Notes: generated from the sequence alone by a model not told the origin. Shown: positions 16,897 to 25,279, counted from the stretch's first letter. The stretch: 48,165 nt of DNA from Phenylobacterium sp. (GCA_020402585.1 JADBZH010000007.1:1-48165); one strand, 5' to 3'. Translations and numbers: made by a program.

Positions 16897-17700
16897 ATGG
16901 AAGACCGCATCCAGGTGACCCTCGAGAACGGCGTCGCCGACGTCCGCCTCGTCCGCACCGACAAGATGAACGCCCTCGACGACCGGATGTTCCAGGCCCT
17001 GGTGGACACCGGCGAGCGCTTGAAGAGCGAGAAGGGCGTCCGGGCCATCGTGCTGTCGGGCGACGGCCGGGCCTTCTGCGCCGGCCTCGACATGGGCAAT
17101 TTCGCCAAGATGGCCTCGGGTGAGCGTCGCGGCGGGGCGGGCCTGGTCACGCCCAAGCGCACCGAGGGCGGGTCAAACCACGCCCAGCACGCCGTCATGG
17201 TCTGGCGCGAACAGACGGTTCCCGTGATCGCCGCCATCCATGGCGTGGCCTTCGGCGGCGGCTTCCAGCTGGCCCTGGGCGCCGACATTCGCTTTGTCAC
17301 CCCGGATGTCCGCATGGCGGTGCTGGAGATCAAGTGGGGCCTGGTGCCCGACATGGCGGGCCTGGTCCTGATGAAGCGGCTGGTGCGCGACGACGTCGCC
17401 CGGGAACTGACCTACACCGGCCGGGTCTTCAACGGCGAAGAGGCCCACCGCATGGGCCTGGCCACCCGGGTCTGCGCCGATCCCCGCGCCGATGCCCTGG
17501 CCCTCGCCGCCGATATCGCCTCCAAGAACCCCGACGCCATCCGGGCTGGTAAGCGGCTGCTGGACCTGGCCCCGGACGCCGACCAGCACGCCATCCTCCT
17601 CGCCGAGAGCCAGGAACAGGGCGCCCTGATCGGCTCGCCCAACCAGGTCGAGGCCGTAAAGGCTGCGATGGAGAACCGGGCCGGCGTCTACGCCGACTGA
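16897..17700 (+). CDS. Enoyl-CoA hydratase/isomerase (crotonase) family protein
   Basis: 267 residues. Oxyanion-hole segments are AFCAGLD (59-65) and GVAFGGG (116-122). The position of the first hydratase glutamate is Gln124, while E144 and D152 are present eight residues apart ([10 protein letters not shown]). That E/D spacing matches dienoyl-CoA isomerases (ECH1 type) better than a classical hydratase, so isomerisation of 3,5-dienoyl-CoA is the more likely activity. GAAGGAGA precedes the start. Its last 13 bases overlap the end of the convergent queG gene. Confidence 0.85.
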   Translation: MEDRIQVTLENGVADVRLVRTDKMNALDDRMFQALVDTGERLKSEKGVRAIVLSGDGRAFCAGLDMGNFAKMASGERRGGAGLVTPKRTEGGSNHAQHAVMVWREQTVPVIAAIHGVAFGGGFQLALGADIRFVTPDVRMAVLEIKWGLVPDMAGLVLMKRLVRDDVARELTYTGRVFNGEEAHRMGLATRVCADPRADALALAADIASKNPDAIRAGKRLLDLAPDADQHAILLAESQEQGALIGSPNQVEAVKAAMENRAGVYAD

Positions 17701-18821
17701 ACCGACGCCCACTCGGCCCGGACGCCAGGGTCAGCCTCGGCGTCGGCATGGCTGTGGGCGAGTTCGAGGACCTCGGCGCGAGGCAGGAGTCGCCCCAGCG
17801 CCCAGACGGCTGCGCCCCGCACCAGGGGTGAGGCGTCGTCCAATCGCGCCCTTGCAGCAGGGACCAGGGCCGGGTCCGCCGAATTGCCGATGGCGTAGAG
17901 GACATTCCGGACCAGCCGGTCCCGGCCCGTCCGCTTGATCGGGGAGCGGGCGAACCTTTCCCGGAAGGCGGCGTCATCGAGGGCCGCAAGCTCGGCCAGG
18001 GGCGGCTCAACCCTGTCGGCCCGGGCCGCCAGCTTCTGCTCCCGTCCCGCCTGGGCGAACTTGTTCCAGGGGCAGACGGCCAGGCAGTCGTCGCAGCCAT
18101 AGATCCGGTTGCCCAGCCCGGGCCTCAGCTCAGGATCCACCGGTCCCCTGTGCTCGATGGTCAGGTAGGAGACGCAGCGGCGGGCGTCGAGCTGGTAGGG
18201 GGCGGGGAAGGCGGCTGTGGGACAGGCGTCCAGGCAGGCCCGGCACTGACCACAATGATCCGTCTCCACCGGATCGGCCGGCAGGTCCGCCGTGGTCAGG
18301 ATCACGCCCAGGAAGAGCCAGGAGCCAAAGTCGCGACTGACCAGGTTGGTGTGCTTGCCCTGCCAGCCCAGGCCCGCCTGCTGGGCCAGGGGCTTTTCCA
18401 TCAGGGGGGCGGTGTCGACAAAGACCTTCAGGTCGGCCTCGAGGCGCGAGGCCATCCAGCCCCCCAGCTGCTTCAGCCGACCCTTGATGAGGTCGTGGTA
18501 GTCATCGCCCTGGGCGTAGACGGAGATCAGGCCCCGGTCGCGCCGGCCCAGGCCCGGCAGGGGGTCGACGTCCGGCCCGTAGTTGAGGCCCAGGACCACG
18601 GCGCTGCGGGCCTGCGGCCACAGGGCCCGGGGATGCCCGCGCCTGTCCGCCGTTTCGGCCATCCACGCCATGTCGCCATGTCGACCGGCCTCCAGGAAGG
18701 CCTGGAGCCTGGCTGTCGCCGGCCATGACGCCTGGAGCCCGGTGAACCGGCAGACATCGAAGCCGAGGTCGGCCGCCCGCTGGCGGATCGCCTCGCGGAG
18801 GTCAGAAGTCGAGGTCGTCAT
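17688..18821 (-). CDS. queG: Epoxyqueuosine reductase (QueG)
   Basis: 377 residues. The cobalamin-binding front half holds the conserved [21 protein letters not shown] segment with the putative general acid D136. Two 4Fe-4S cluster motifs follow: C190/C193/C196/C200 and C243/C246/C250. The C-terminal 80 residues are HEAT-like repeats that contact tRNA. It reduces epoxyqueuosine to queuosine at position 34 of tRNAs. Its 5' end overlaps the GST gene at 18802 by 20 bases and its 3' end overlaps the convergent crotonase by 13 bases. Confidence 0.95.
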   Translation of the reverse strand: MTTSTSDLREAIRQRAADLGFDVCRFTGLQASWPATARLQAFLEAGRHGDMAWMAETADRRGHPRALWPQARSAVVLGLNYGPDVDPLPGLGRRDRGLISVYAQGDDYHDLIKGRLKQLGGWMASRLEADLKVFVDTAPLMEKPLAQQAGLGWQGKHTNLVSRDFGSWLFLGVILTTADLPADPVETDHCGQCRACLDACPTAAFPAPYQLDARRCVSYLTIEHRGPVDPELRPGLGNRIYGCDDCLAVCPWNKFAQAGREQKLAARADRVEPPLAELAALDDAAFRERFARSPIKRTGRDRLVRNVLYAIGNSADPALVPAARARLDDASPLVRGAAVWALGRLLPRAEVLELAHSHADAEADPGVRAEWASVQSA

Positions 18822-19473
18822 AGTGCGCCGACGGGGCCAGTCCCGGCCAGCGGTCGGCGAGGAGGGGGCGGAAGGCCGGGCGGGACTTCAGCCGCATATA
18901 CCAGGTCTTCACCGCCGGATAGCCGTCCCAGGGGACGTCTCCCAGGTAGTCGATCACCGACAGGTAGGCGGCGGCCGCAAAGTCGGCCAGGGACATGCGC
19001 CGGCCCGCCAGCCAGTCCCGCGCCGCCAGAAGCGCCTCCAGGTAGGCCATGTGATGGCGCAGGGACTCCCGCCCCTGGCGCAGGGCCGCGAGGTCCGGGG
19101 CGCCGAGACCGAGGAGCCGCTTTTCCATCTTCTCGTGCAGCAGGAAGCCGGCGACCTCCAGGTCGAACTTGCGGTCGAACCACAGGACCAGTCGCCGGGC
19201 CTCCGCCCTTTCCTCAGGCGAGCGGCCGAGCAGGGGCGGTTCGGGGCAGGTCTCTTCCAGATGGTCGAGGATGGTCCGGGACTCACAGAGAACCAGGCCG
19301 TCCTCCACCATCACCGGCGTCACGCCCGACGGGTTGAGGTCGAGGAAGCCCTCCGGCTGTTCCCAGTAGCGGACGGTCTGGTCAGTGAAGGCCAGCCGCT
19401 TTTCGCCCAGCGCCAGACGGACCTGGCGTGAGGCGGGGTCCAGCGGGAAATGGTGCAGGATGCGTTCGGTCAT
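18802..19473 (-). CDS. Glutathione S-transferase family protein
   Basis: 223 residues. Residues 1-80 form the thioredoxin-like domain ([18 protein letters not shown]; the [13 protein letters not shown] cis-Pro loop; [13 protein letters not shown] glutathione site). The helical C-terminal domain includes [18 protein letters not shown], the conserved GST N-capping region. It overlaps the start of queG by 20 bases and must be co-transcribed with it. The chemistry is unknown, and a link to queuosine formation is only suggested by the overlap. Confidence 0.88.
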   Translation of the reverse strand: MTERILHHFPLDPASRQVRLALGEKRLAFTDQTVRYWEQPEGFLDLNPSGVTPVMVEDGLVLCESRTILDHLEETCPEPPLLGRSPEERAEARRLVLWFDRKFDLEVAGFLLHEKMEKRLLGLGAPDLAALRQGRESLRHHMAYLEALLAARDWLAGRRMSLADFAAAAYLSVIDYLGDVPWDGYPAVKTWYMRLKSRPAFRPLLADRWPGLAPSAHYDDLDF

Positions 19474-19535
19474 GCCCGGCCGGCGAGACGTTCTGTGTCG
19501 CTCGCACCTAGGCCTATCAGACCTTAAGGGGCGGT

Positions 19536-20474
19536 TTACTCTGCAGACCTGGCTTCAGAGAAAGCCCCGCCGTGGGGTTCGGCCAGGCCCCTTGGATCCG
19601 GATGGATCAGGATGTCGGCCATGGGGAAGGCTTCCAGCAGGCGGCGTTCGGCCTCGACGATGACTCGATGGGCGTCCTCCAGGGTCAGCAGGGGGTCGAG
19701 GTCCACATGCATCTGCATGTGCACGTAGGGTCCCGAGGCGCGGGTGCGCAGCTGGTGGACGTCCGTCAGGCGCGGGTCCCGGGTGACCAGATCGACGATC
19801 CGGGCGCGATCCGCCGCCGGAAGCTCCTGGTCCATCAGCTGGACGGCGGCCTCGCGGAAGACGCCGATGGCGCCCCAGAGGAGGAGGACGGCGATGACGA
19901 GGGCGGCGGCGCCGTCCAGGCCGGCCAGGCCCAGCCAGGCCGAGGCGCCGATGCCCGCCAGGGCGGCCATATTGGAGGCCAGGTCCGAGGCATAGTGCGC
20001 GCGGTCGCCGCTGACGGCGACGGACTGGGTGCGCTTCAGGACCCAGGTCTGGGCCGAGATGAGGACGAAGGTCATCACGGTGGACAGGACCATGACCGCC
20101 AGGGCCCAGCCTCCGGCCTCCAGGGGCTGGGGATTGAGAAGGCTGCGGATCGCCTCCTGCCCGACAAGCGCCGCCGAGGCGAAGACGAGGCCGGCCTGCA
20201 TCAGGCTCGCGAAGGCCTCGGCCTTTCCATGCCCGAAACGATGGTCATCGTCGGGCGGGACCGCCGCATACCGGACCGCGAAGAAGGTAAGGGTGGAGGC
20301 CAGGAGGTCGAGGCTCGAGTCTGCGAGGGAGGCGAGCAGGGCGACCGAGCCGGAGGCCAGCCAGGCGGCCGCCTTGGCCGTCACCAGCAGGGCCGCCACA
20401 CCGACCGACATCAGGGTGACCCCCCGGGTCAGGGCGGCGGCGCGGTCCGGGGAGAGGGGGGCGTCAGACGGCAT
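19536..20474 (-). CDS. Cation diffusion facilitator metal exporter (FieF-like)
   Basis: 312 residues with about six membrane segments. Metal-site motifs are visible: DSSLDLLAS in the second segment, DDDHRFGHGKAE in the following loop, and HYASDLASN in the fifth segment. The cytoplasmic C-terminal domain (about 215-300) contains HVDLDPLLTLEDAH. The family exports Zn, Fe, Mn or Cd by proton antiport. The HYASD/DSSLD pattern resembles FieF, but metal choice cannot be read reliably. It stands alone between a GST gene and a citrate synthase gene on the same strand. Confidence 0.93.
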   Translation of the reverse strand: MPSDAPLSPDRAAALTRGVTLMSVGVAALLVTAKAAAWLASGSVALLASLADSSLDLLASTLTFFAVRYAAVPPDDDHRFGHGKAEAFASLMQAGLVFASAALVGQEAIRSLLNPQPLEAGGWALAVMVLSTVMTFVLISAQTWVLKRTQSVAVSGDRAHYASDLASNMAALAGIGASAWLGLAGLDGAAALVIAVLLLWGAIGVFREAAVQLMDQELPAADRARIVDLVTRDPRLTDVHQLRTRASGPYVHMQMHVDLDPLLTLEDAHRVIVEAERRLLEAFPMADILIHPDPRGLAEPHGGAFSEARSAE

Positions 20475-20510
20475 GTCGCCCTTCTAGCGCCCGGCCTCCC
20501 CCCGGCCAAA

Positions 20511-21593
20511 TCATTCCGCCCCCCGGAGGCCGGCGGGCTGCGGCCCCACATAGACCGACCGGGGCCGGATCAACCGCCCCGTCGCGACCTGCTCCCAGGC
20601 GTGGGCGACCCAGCCCGCCGTCCGCCCCGCGGCGAAGATACAGGTGAAGGCTGAAGGCGGGACGCCCAGGGCCTCCAGGAGAAGGGCGGTGTAGAACTCG
20701 ACATTGGTCTCCAGCGGGCGGTCGGGCTTGCGGGTGCGCAGGATCTCCAGGGCCGCGGCCTCCACGGCTTCGCCAAGGGCGAGACGCCCCTCATCCGCGC
20801 CCAGACGCCGGATGGCCGCCTTCAGGGCGTCAGCCCGGGGGTCCCGGACCCGGTAGACCCGGTGCCCGAAGCCCATCAGCCGGTCGCCGCGGTCGAGGGC
20901 GGCCTCCAGCCAGGGACGGGCGTTCGCCGGGGATCCGATCCCGTCCAGCATATCGATGACAGGGCCGGGCGCGCCGCCATGCAGGGGGCCCTTCAGGGCG
21001 CTGATCCCCGCCAGGGCGGCGGAGACGAGGCCCGCCCGGGTCGAGGCCGCCACCCGGGCGGCGAAGGTCGAGGCGTTGAGGCCGTGGTCGCTGACGGTCA
21101 CCAGGTAGGCGTCGAGGGCCGCCGACTGGCCCGCGGTCGGCGACCGACCCAGCATCATCCGCAGGAGATCCTCGGCGTGGCCTGCGCCCGGGTCCGGCGC
21201 CAGGGGGGCGAAGCCCGCGCGCCGCCGCAAGAGGGCGCCGGTGAAGACCGCCGGCGCCGCCGTCACCCGAAGGGCGGCGTCCATGTCCTCGCCGTCCGAC
21301 AGCCGCGCCATGAGGGCCCTCAGTCCCTCAACGGGAGACAGGGCGAGCAGCCCATCATCCAGGCGCGCGACCTCCGTCCAGACCTCCGCCCGGGCGGTTC
21401 CCAGGGCGGCCTTCAGGTCCGCGGGTAGGTCCGGCCCCAGGCCCGACCAGAGGCGGGCGCAGACCGTCTCGAAGTCCGCGACGCCCGCCAGGTCCTCCAG
21501 GGCGGCGCCCCTCAGGATGAGGCGGCCCGCCTCGCCATCCACGTCCGACAGCACCGTGTGCGCGGCGACGACCGATTCCAGTCCGGCTTCCAT
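20511..21593 (-). CDS. Citrate synthase family enzyme with Glu at the catalytic Asp position
   Basis: 360 residues, the short citrate/methylcitrate synthase type. Family motifs: SDHGLNASTF (168-177), H205 in GPLHGGAP, H244 in GFGHRVY, and NVEFY (297-301), where the canonical catalytic Asp is Glu299. Citrate synthases condense oxaloacetate with acetyl-CoA; methylcitrate synthases use propionyl-CoA. ATG at 21593 has AAGGGGA seven bases upstream; the frame is open to 21677 but that part crosses the divergent promoter. It is head-to-head with an HTH-citrate synthase fusion (21704). It is probably not the main TCA citrate synthase, which is usually longer (about 430 residues). Confidence 0.87.
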   Translation of the reverse strand: MEAGLESVVAAHTVLSDVDGEAGRLILRGAALEDLAGVADFETVCARLWSGLGPDLPADLKAALGTARAEVWTEVARLDDGLLALSPVEGLRALMARLSDGEDMDAALRVTAAPAVFTGALLRRRAGFAPLAPDPGAGHAEDLLRMMLGRSPTAGQSAALDAYLVTVSDHGLNASTFAARVAASTRAGLVSAALAGISALKGPLHGGAPGPVIDMLDGIGSPANARPWLEAALDRGDRLMGFGHRVYRVRDPRADALKAAIRRLGADEGRLALGEAVEAAALEILRTRKPDRPLETNVEFYTALLLEALGVPPSAFTCIFAAGRTAGWVAHAWEQVATGRLIRPRSVYVGPQPAGLRGAE

Positions 21594-21646
21594 GACAATC
21601 CCCTTTCCTTGGCAGGTCATGTGAGAGAAACCCAAGGCCCTGAGGG

Positions 21647-21691
21647 TTGACTCGTCAATCTTGATCAACTTAATCAATATTCGAATGACTC
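21647..21691. promoter_or_regulatory. Cluster of TTGA/TCAA palindromes between divergent citrate synthase genes
   Basis: This AT-rich stretch in a GC-rich context holds TTGACTCGTCAA (21647-21658, symmetric except the centre), a perfect TTGATCAA (21661-21668) and a third TCAA half-site (TTAATCAA, 21670-21677). It also contains two GANTC sites (21649-21653 and 21687-21691), the motif methylated by CcrM in Caulobacter. It lies between both start codons and is a likely operator for the HTH-citrate synthase protein, by inference from position. Confidence 0.45.
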
Positions 21692-21692
21692 C

Positions 21693-21698
21693 AGGAGG
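21693..21698 (+). promoter_or_regulatory. Strong ribosome-binding site deciding a TTG start
   Basis: AGGAGG, five bases before the TTG at 21704. No ATG or GTG is available near this position in the frame, so this site fixes the unusual start of the HTH-citrate synthase gene. Confidence 0.65.
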
Positions 21699-21703
21699 CC
21701 GTC

Positions 21704-22882
21704 TTGACCGAATGGCTCTCGGCCGCCGAGGCGCTGGACCGCCTCGGGCTCAAGCCCCAGACCCTCTACGCCTATGTCAGCCGGGGACTGCTGACGGCCC
21801 GACCGGATCCGGACGACTCCCGCCGCAGCCTCTACCGGGCGCGCGAGGTGGAGGTCCTGGTCGAACGTCGCCGTCGCAGCCGGCGGCCCTCGGATGTCGC
21901 CGTCGGGGCCATGGCCTTTGGGGAGCCGGTCCTCTCCTCGGCCATCACCACCGTCCATGCCGGCCGGCACTGGTACCGAGGGCGGGATGCGATCGCCCTG
22001 GCCGAAACCGAGACCCTGGAGTCGGTCGCCCGTCTCCTGAGAGGCGGCGACGGGGTGACCTTGAAGCGGTCGGACCGCCCCGCACCCCCGACGGAGGGAT
22101 CGCCCCTCGCCCGAGCCTTCCTGGCCCTCGCGGCCCGGGCGGCGCAGGCGCCGCCGGCCCTGGGCCAGCCGGTGATCGCCCGGTCTGCGGAAGCGGCGGT
22201 CCTTCTGGACATCTTCGCCGACGCCCTGGTCGCCGAAACGGAGCCGGGCCCCATCCATCTGCGACTGGCCAGGGCCTGGCGGCTGGGTCCGGGCCTGAGC
22301 CCGGGCGGACAAGGCGCTGACCTGATCCGCCGGACCCTGGTCCTGCTGGCGGACCACGAACTGAACCCCTCGGCCTTCGCCGCCCGGGTGGCGGCCTCGA
22401 CCGGCGCCTCCCTCGCCGCGTCGGCGCTGGCGGGGCTGGCGGCCCTCTCGGGGCCGCGGCACGGAGGGGCCCCGGCCGCCCTGGCGCAGTTCCGGGATGA
22501 GGCTCGTCGGCTGGGGCCCGGCGCCGCGGTCGCGGGCCGCCTCACCGAGTCGCGCAGCCTGCCCGGCTTCGGACATCCCCTCTATCCGGAGGGCGACCCG
22601 CGGGCGTCGGCCCTGCTCCTGCGGTTTCAGGCCGCGAAGGACCTTCAGGCCCTCGCGGACCTGGTCCGGGCAACCACAGGGCAGGAGCCCAACATCGACT
22701 TCGCTCTCGTGGCGCTTTGCGACCACCTGGAGGCGCCCGAAGGCTCGGCCCTGTCGCTGTTCGCCGTCGCCCGGTGCGCCGGCTGGCTGGCCCACGCCCT
22801 GGAGCAGATCCAGGATGGCGGCCTGATCCGGCCCCGGGCGCGCTATACGGGGGACATCTTCGATCAGGATCCGGCGGCGTAG
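21704..22882 (+). CDS. Helix-turn-helix domain fused to a citrate synthase homologue
   Basis: 392 residues from a TTG start with a strong AGGAGG. Residues 3-55 look like a MerR/excisionase-type winged HTH (LSAAEALDRLGLKPQTLYAYVSRGLL, then a basic wing, SRRSLYRAREVEVLVERRRR). Residues about 65-385 are a citrate synthase fold, with DHELNPSAF (218-226), H253 in GPRHGGAP, H291 in GFGHPLYP and D332 in NIDFA, so all three catalytic residues are kept; the Arg after the second His is Pro. It is likely a DNA-binding regulator that senses oxaloacetate, citrate or an acyl-CoA through the citrate synthase fold, perhaps still catalytic. It is divergent from the citrate synthase at 20511-21593. Confidence 0.85.
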   Translation: MTEWLSAAEALDRLGLKPQTLYAYVSRGLLTARPDPDDSRRSLYRAREVEVLVERRRRSRRPSDVAVGAMAFGEPVLSSAITTVHAGRHWYRGRDAIALAETETLESVARLLRGGDGVTLKRSDRPAPPTEGSPLARAFLALAARAAQAPPALGQPVIARSAEAAVLLDIFADALVAETEPGPIHLRLARAWRLGPGLSPGGQGADLIRRTLVLLADHELNPSAFAARVAASTGASLAASALAGLAALSGPRHGGAPAALAQFRDEARRLGPGAAVAGRLTESRSLPGFGHPLYPEGDPRASALLLRFQAAKDLQALADLVRATTGQEPNIDFALVALCDHLEAPEGSALSLFAVARCAGWLAHALEQIQDGGLIRPRARYTGDIFDQDPAA

Positions 22883-23247
22883 GCCTTCAGGACTTCGAGA
22901 GGCGCCACGGCGAGCGCTTCCTCATGGGTCGCTGCGAGGACGATCTGCGGCGCAGCGCCGGCGTCGAAGGCCTGGCGCCAGCGGGGCGCGCAAAGGCACC
23001 AGCGATCCCCGGGCTTCAGCCCGGCGAAGCCGTAGGCCGGAACCGGGGTCGACAGGTCGTTGCCCACCGATTTCGAGAAGGCCAGGAACTCTGCGGTCAT
23101 GACGGCGCAGACCGTGTGCATGCCGACGTCTTCCGCGCCGGTCTCGCAGCAGCCGTTCCGGTAGAAGCCGGTGACGGGGTCGAGGCCGCAGGGCTCAAGG
23201 GGGCCGCCCAGCACGTTGCGGGCGTCGGGTTCGTAGCGGGTGATCAT
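22864..23247 (-). CDS. DUF2237 family protein
   Basis: 127 residues from ATG at 23247, where the family begins. It matches the DUF2237 pattern almost throughout: RNVLGGPLEPCGLDPVTGFY, GCCETGAEDVGMHTVCAVMT, FLAFSKSVGNDLSTP and LKPGDRWCLCAPRW. Several conserved Cys (in EPCG, GCCETG, HTVC, WCLC) could bind metal or form disulphides. The family is widespread and its function is unknown. Its 3' end overlaps the end of the HTH-citrate synthase gene by 19 bases, and it is divergent from the CitE-like gene at 23312. Confidence 0.85.
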   Translation of the reverse strand: MITRYEPDARNVLGGPLEPCGLDPVTGFYRNGCCETGAEDVGMHTVCAVMTAEFLAFSKSVGNDLSTPVPAYGFAGLKPGDRWCLCAPRWRQAFDAGAAPQIVLAATHEEALAVAPLEVLKAYAAGS

Positions 23248-23311
23248 GGCGCCATCATAGTCTAAGACCGGCGACGTCGTCGCCCCCGCCGTGAACGCCA
23301 GGAGCCCAGGC

Positions 23312-24169
23312 ATGTCGTCCGTCCGTCCGCGTCGAAGCGCCCTCTACATGCCCGCCGGCAACCCCCGCGCCATTGCGAAGGCCCGGGAACTGGCCTGCGA
23401 CGTGGTGATCCTGGACCTCGAGGATTCCGTGGCCCCCGACGCCAAGACCGCCGCCAGAGACCTCGCAGTCGCGGCTGTGGCTGAGGGCGGCTTCGGCCGG
23501 CGGGAGCGGGTGGTCAGGGTCAATGGCCTGGACACCCCCTGGGGCGAGGCGGACCTCGCCGCTGTGGCGGCCGGCCCCATCCCTCCCGACGCCGTCCTGG
23601 CGCCCAAGGTCTCGACGCCCGGGGACGTGGCCGCCTACGCAGCGCGCCTGCCCGCCGGCGTCGCCCTCTGGGTCATGGTCGAGACCTGCGCCAGCCTCTT
23701 CGCCCTGGATCGCCTGGCCTCGGCGGGGGGTCCCCTCTCAACCCTGGTCGTGGGGTCAAACGACCTGGTCAAGGAGATGCGCTGCCGGGTCGACGCCGAC
23801 CGGCGCCCCTTGCAGGCGGCCCTGTCCCTGACGGTCGCCGCCGGCCGGGCTCACGGTTTGAACGTCCTGGACGGGGTCTGGAACGACATCGCCGACCTTG
23901 AAGGCCTGGAGCGCCAGTGCCGGCAAGGCGTGGAGTTCGGCTTCGACGGCAAGTCCCTCATCCACCCGGACCAGATCGCCGCCGCCAACCAGGCCTTCGC
24001 CCCGGAGCCGGACGAGGTGGCCTGGGCCCGCATCGTCGTCGCCGCCTTTGATTCGCCCGAAAATCGCGGCAAGGGCGTCCTGCGGGTCGAGGGCCGGATG
24101 GTCGAACGCCTGCACCTGGACCAGGCCCTCCGTCTCCTGGAGATCGCCGCAGCCCTCGAGGAGGCATGA
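23312..24169 (+). CDS. CitE-like acyl-CoA lyase (HpcH/HpaI aldolase family)
   Basis: 285 residues from ATG at 23312, preceded by AGGAG; a GTG at 23291 is a less likely start. Family motifs: SALYMPAGNPRAIAKA (CoA-binding entrance), CDVVILDLEDSV, RVNGLDTPWGEADL with the conserved Arg, WVMVETCASL with the metal-binding Glu, and DGVWNDIADLEG with the second acidic ligand, then GFDGKSLIHPDQ. Such enzymes cleave citramalyl-CoA, malyl-CoA or methylmalyl-CoA, or act as thioesterases on them. It is not in a citrate lyase operon (no CitD or CitF). Next to two citrate synthase homologues it suggests C4-C6 acid metabolism. It overlaps the next gene by four bases. Confidence 0.88.
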   Translation: MSSVRPRRSALYMPAGNPRAIAKARELACDVVILDLEDSVAPDAKTAARDLAVAAVAEGGFGRRERVVRVNGLDTPWGEADLAAVAAGPIPPDAVLAPKVSTPGDVAAYAARLPAGVALWVMVETCASLFALDRLASAGGPLSTLVVGSNDLVKEMRCRVDADRRPLQAALSLTVAAGRAHGLNVLDGVWNDIADLEGLERQCRQGVEFGFDGKSLIHPDQIAAANQAFAPEPDEVAWARIVVAAFDSPENRGKGVLRVEGRMVERLHLDQALRLLEIAAALEEA

Positions 24170-24810
24170 TCCGGACCCGCGCGGCCGTACTTCTCGTCCT
24201 GGCGTCACTGGCTTTCGCCTGGGCGCCTCCGGCCGCGCGCGCCCAGGACCCGGACCTGATCGGCGATCTCCTGAAGGCCGTCCCGACTCCTGAGGACGAC
24301 GAGGAAGAGGAGGCCGACGGCGGCGACCTGGACCTGCCAGAGGTGGTGGAGACGCCCTCGGTCCGCTCAGGTCCGACCCCTGTCCCGGGCCAGCGGGTAT
24401 TGGTGGATGACCACAGCCGCACGCCCGAGGGCCCGCTGAACGCGGCCGAGCGGACCTATGAGGCCCGTCTCCGGGCGGGGTACGCGGCCGCCCAGGGCCG
24501 GCAGGGCGAGCTGGACGGGCGGTGGCTTGTCCGCAGCCAGGTCGGACCCGTCTACGCCTTCCAGTTCATCGATTCCGGCGCCGGGACCCTCGACGGGGCC
24601 TGGAGCGATCCCCGCCGGCCCGGCGCCCTGACAGGTTCGGGGTACCTGGGCGCGGTCAGCCGCACGGGAGGGCGGCTCGCCATCAGCCTGGAGGCGCCGC
24701 CACGCCGCGGAACGGTCCGGCTTCAGCTGCGGCCGGAGGCGCCGGGTCAGTGGGTCGGGACCCTGACCGAGGACGGAGTCGAGGTCTCCGTGCGCATGCA
24801 GCGCGAATGA
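24166..24810 (+). CDS. Secreted acidic protein of unknown function
   Basis: 214 residues. Residues 1-26 are a Sec signal peptide (basic start, Leu/Ala core, cleavage after ARA). Residues 42-55 are strongly acidic (EDDEEEEADGGDLD). Residues about 110-212 form a compact region with repeated strand-like patterns (LDGRWLVRSQVGPVYAFQFIDSG, TLDGAWSDP, GTVRLQLRPE) suggesting a small beta-rich, possibly lipocalin-like, fold. I recognise no family. Its ATG overlaps the stop of the CitE-like gene (ATGA), so it is translationally coupled to it. Confidence 0.72.
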   Translation: MIRTRAAVLLVLASLAFAWAPPAARAQDPDLIGDLLKAVPTPEDDEEEEADGGDLDLPEVVETPSVRSGPTPVPGQRVLVDDHSRTPEGPLNAAERTYEARLRAGYAAAQGRQGELDGRWLVRSQVGPVYAFQFIDSGAGTLDGAWSDPRRPGALTGSGYLGAVSRTGGRLAISLEAPPRRGTVRLQLRPEAPGQWVGTLTEDGVEVSVRMQRE

Positions 24811-24817
24811 GCCGGGT

Positions 24818-25279
24818 CTACGCCGGGCCGCGACCGGGGAAGGGCGGATAGGGCTGGGCGCCGGGCGCCAGGGCCGGCCGGGCTGCGGCCAGGGCCTTCT
24901 GAAGGACTTCCGGCGCGAGGGTCACGGCCTCGCCAAAGCCCCAGACCGGCCCGGGCCAGGCCGGGTCCCCGGCCCTCCGGCCCACCACATGCACGTGCAG
25001 CTGGGGCGTGACGTTGCCAAGGGCCCCGACGTTCAGCTTCTCCACCGCCAGGCCGAGGGCTGCGCCCAGCGCCCGGACGGCGTTTCCGGCGGCGACCACC
25101 TCCTCGACCAGGAGCCGGCGTTCCGCAACGGTCAGGTCCTCGATCTCCCGGGCGCCGGCGACCTGCGGGATCAGGATCAGCCAGGGCCAGCGGGCGTCGT
25201 CCTGCAGGCGGACATGGCAGAGGGGTAGCTCGTCCAGGGCGTGGGAACTTGCGAGGAAGGCGGGATCGATCTCGGGCAT
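24818..25279 (-). CDS. HIT-family nucleotide-binding protein
   Basis: 153 residues from ATG at 25279. The histidine-triad region is [10 protein letters not shown] (about 116-125), with only the first two His of the triad clear (Q-L-H-V-H-V), as in a subgroup of proteobacterial HIT proteins that continue with [13 protein letters not shown] proteins hydrolyse or transfer nucleotides from phosphoramidates and dinucleoside polyphosphates. Function here is unknown. It is divergent from the malate dehydrogenase gene across a 123-base region and ends eight bases from the convergent acidic-protein gene. Confidence 0.85.
   Translation of the reverse strand: MPEIDPAFLASSHALDELPLCHVRLQDDARWPWLILIPQVAGAREIEDLTVAERRLLVEEVVAAGNAVRALGAALGLAVEKLNVGALGNVTPQLHVHVVGRRAGDPAWPGPVWGFGEAVTLAPEVLQKALAAARPALAPGAQPYPPFPGRGPA

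Noticed and set aside
23291..23311. GTG start for the CitE-like gene
   Set aside because: ATG at 23312 has an AGGAG at the right distance and matches the family N-terminus.
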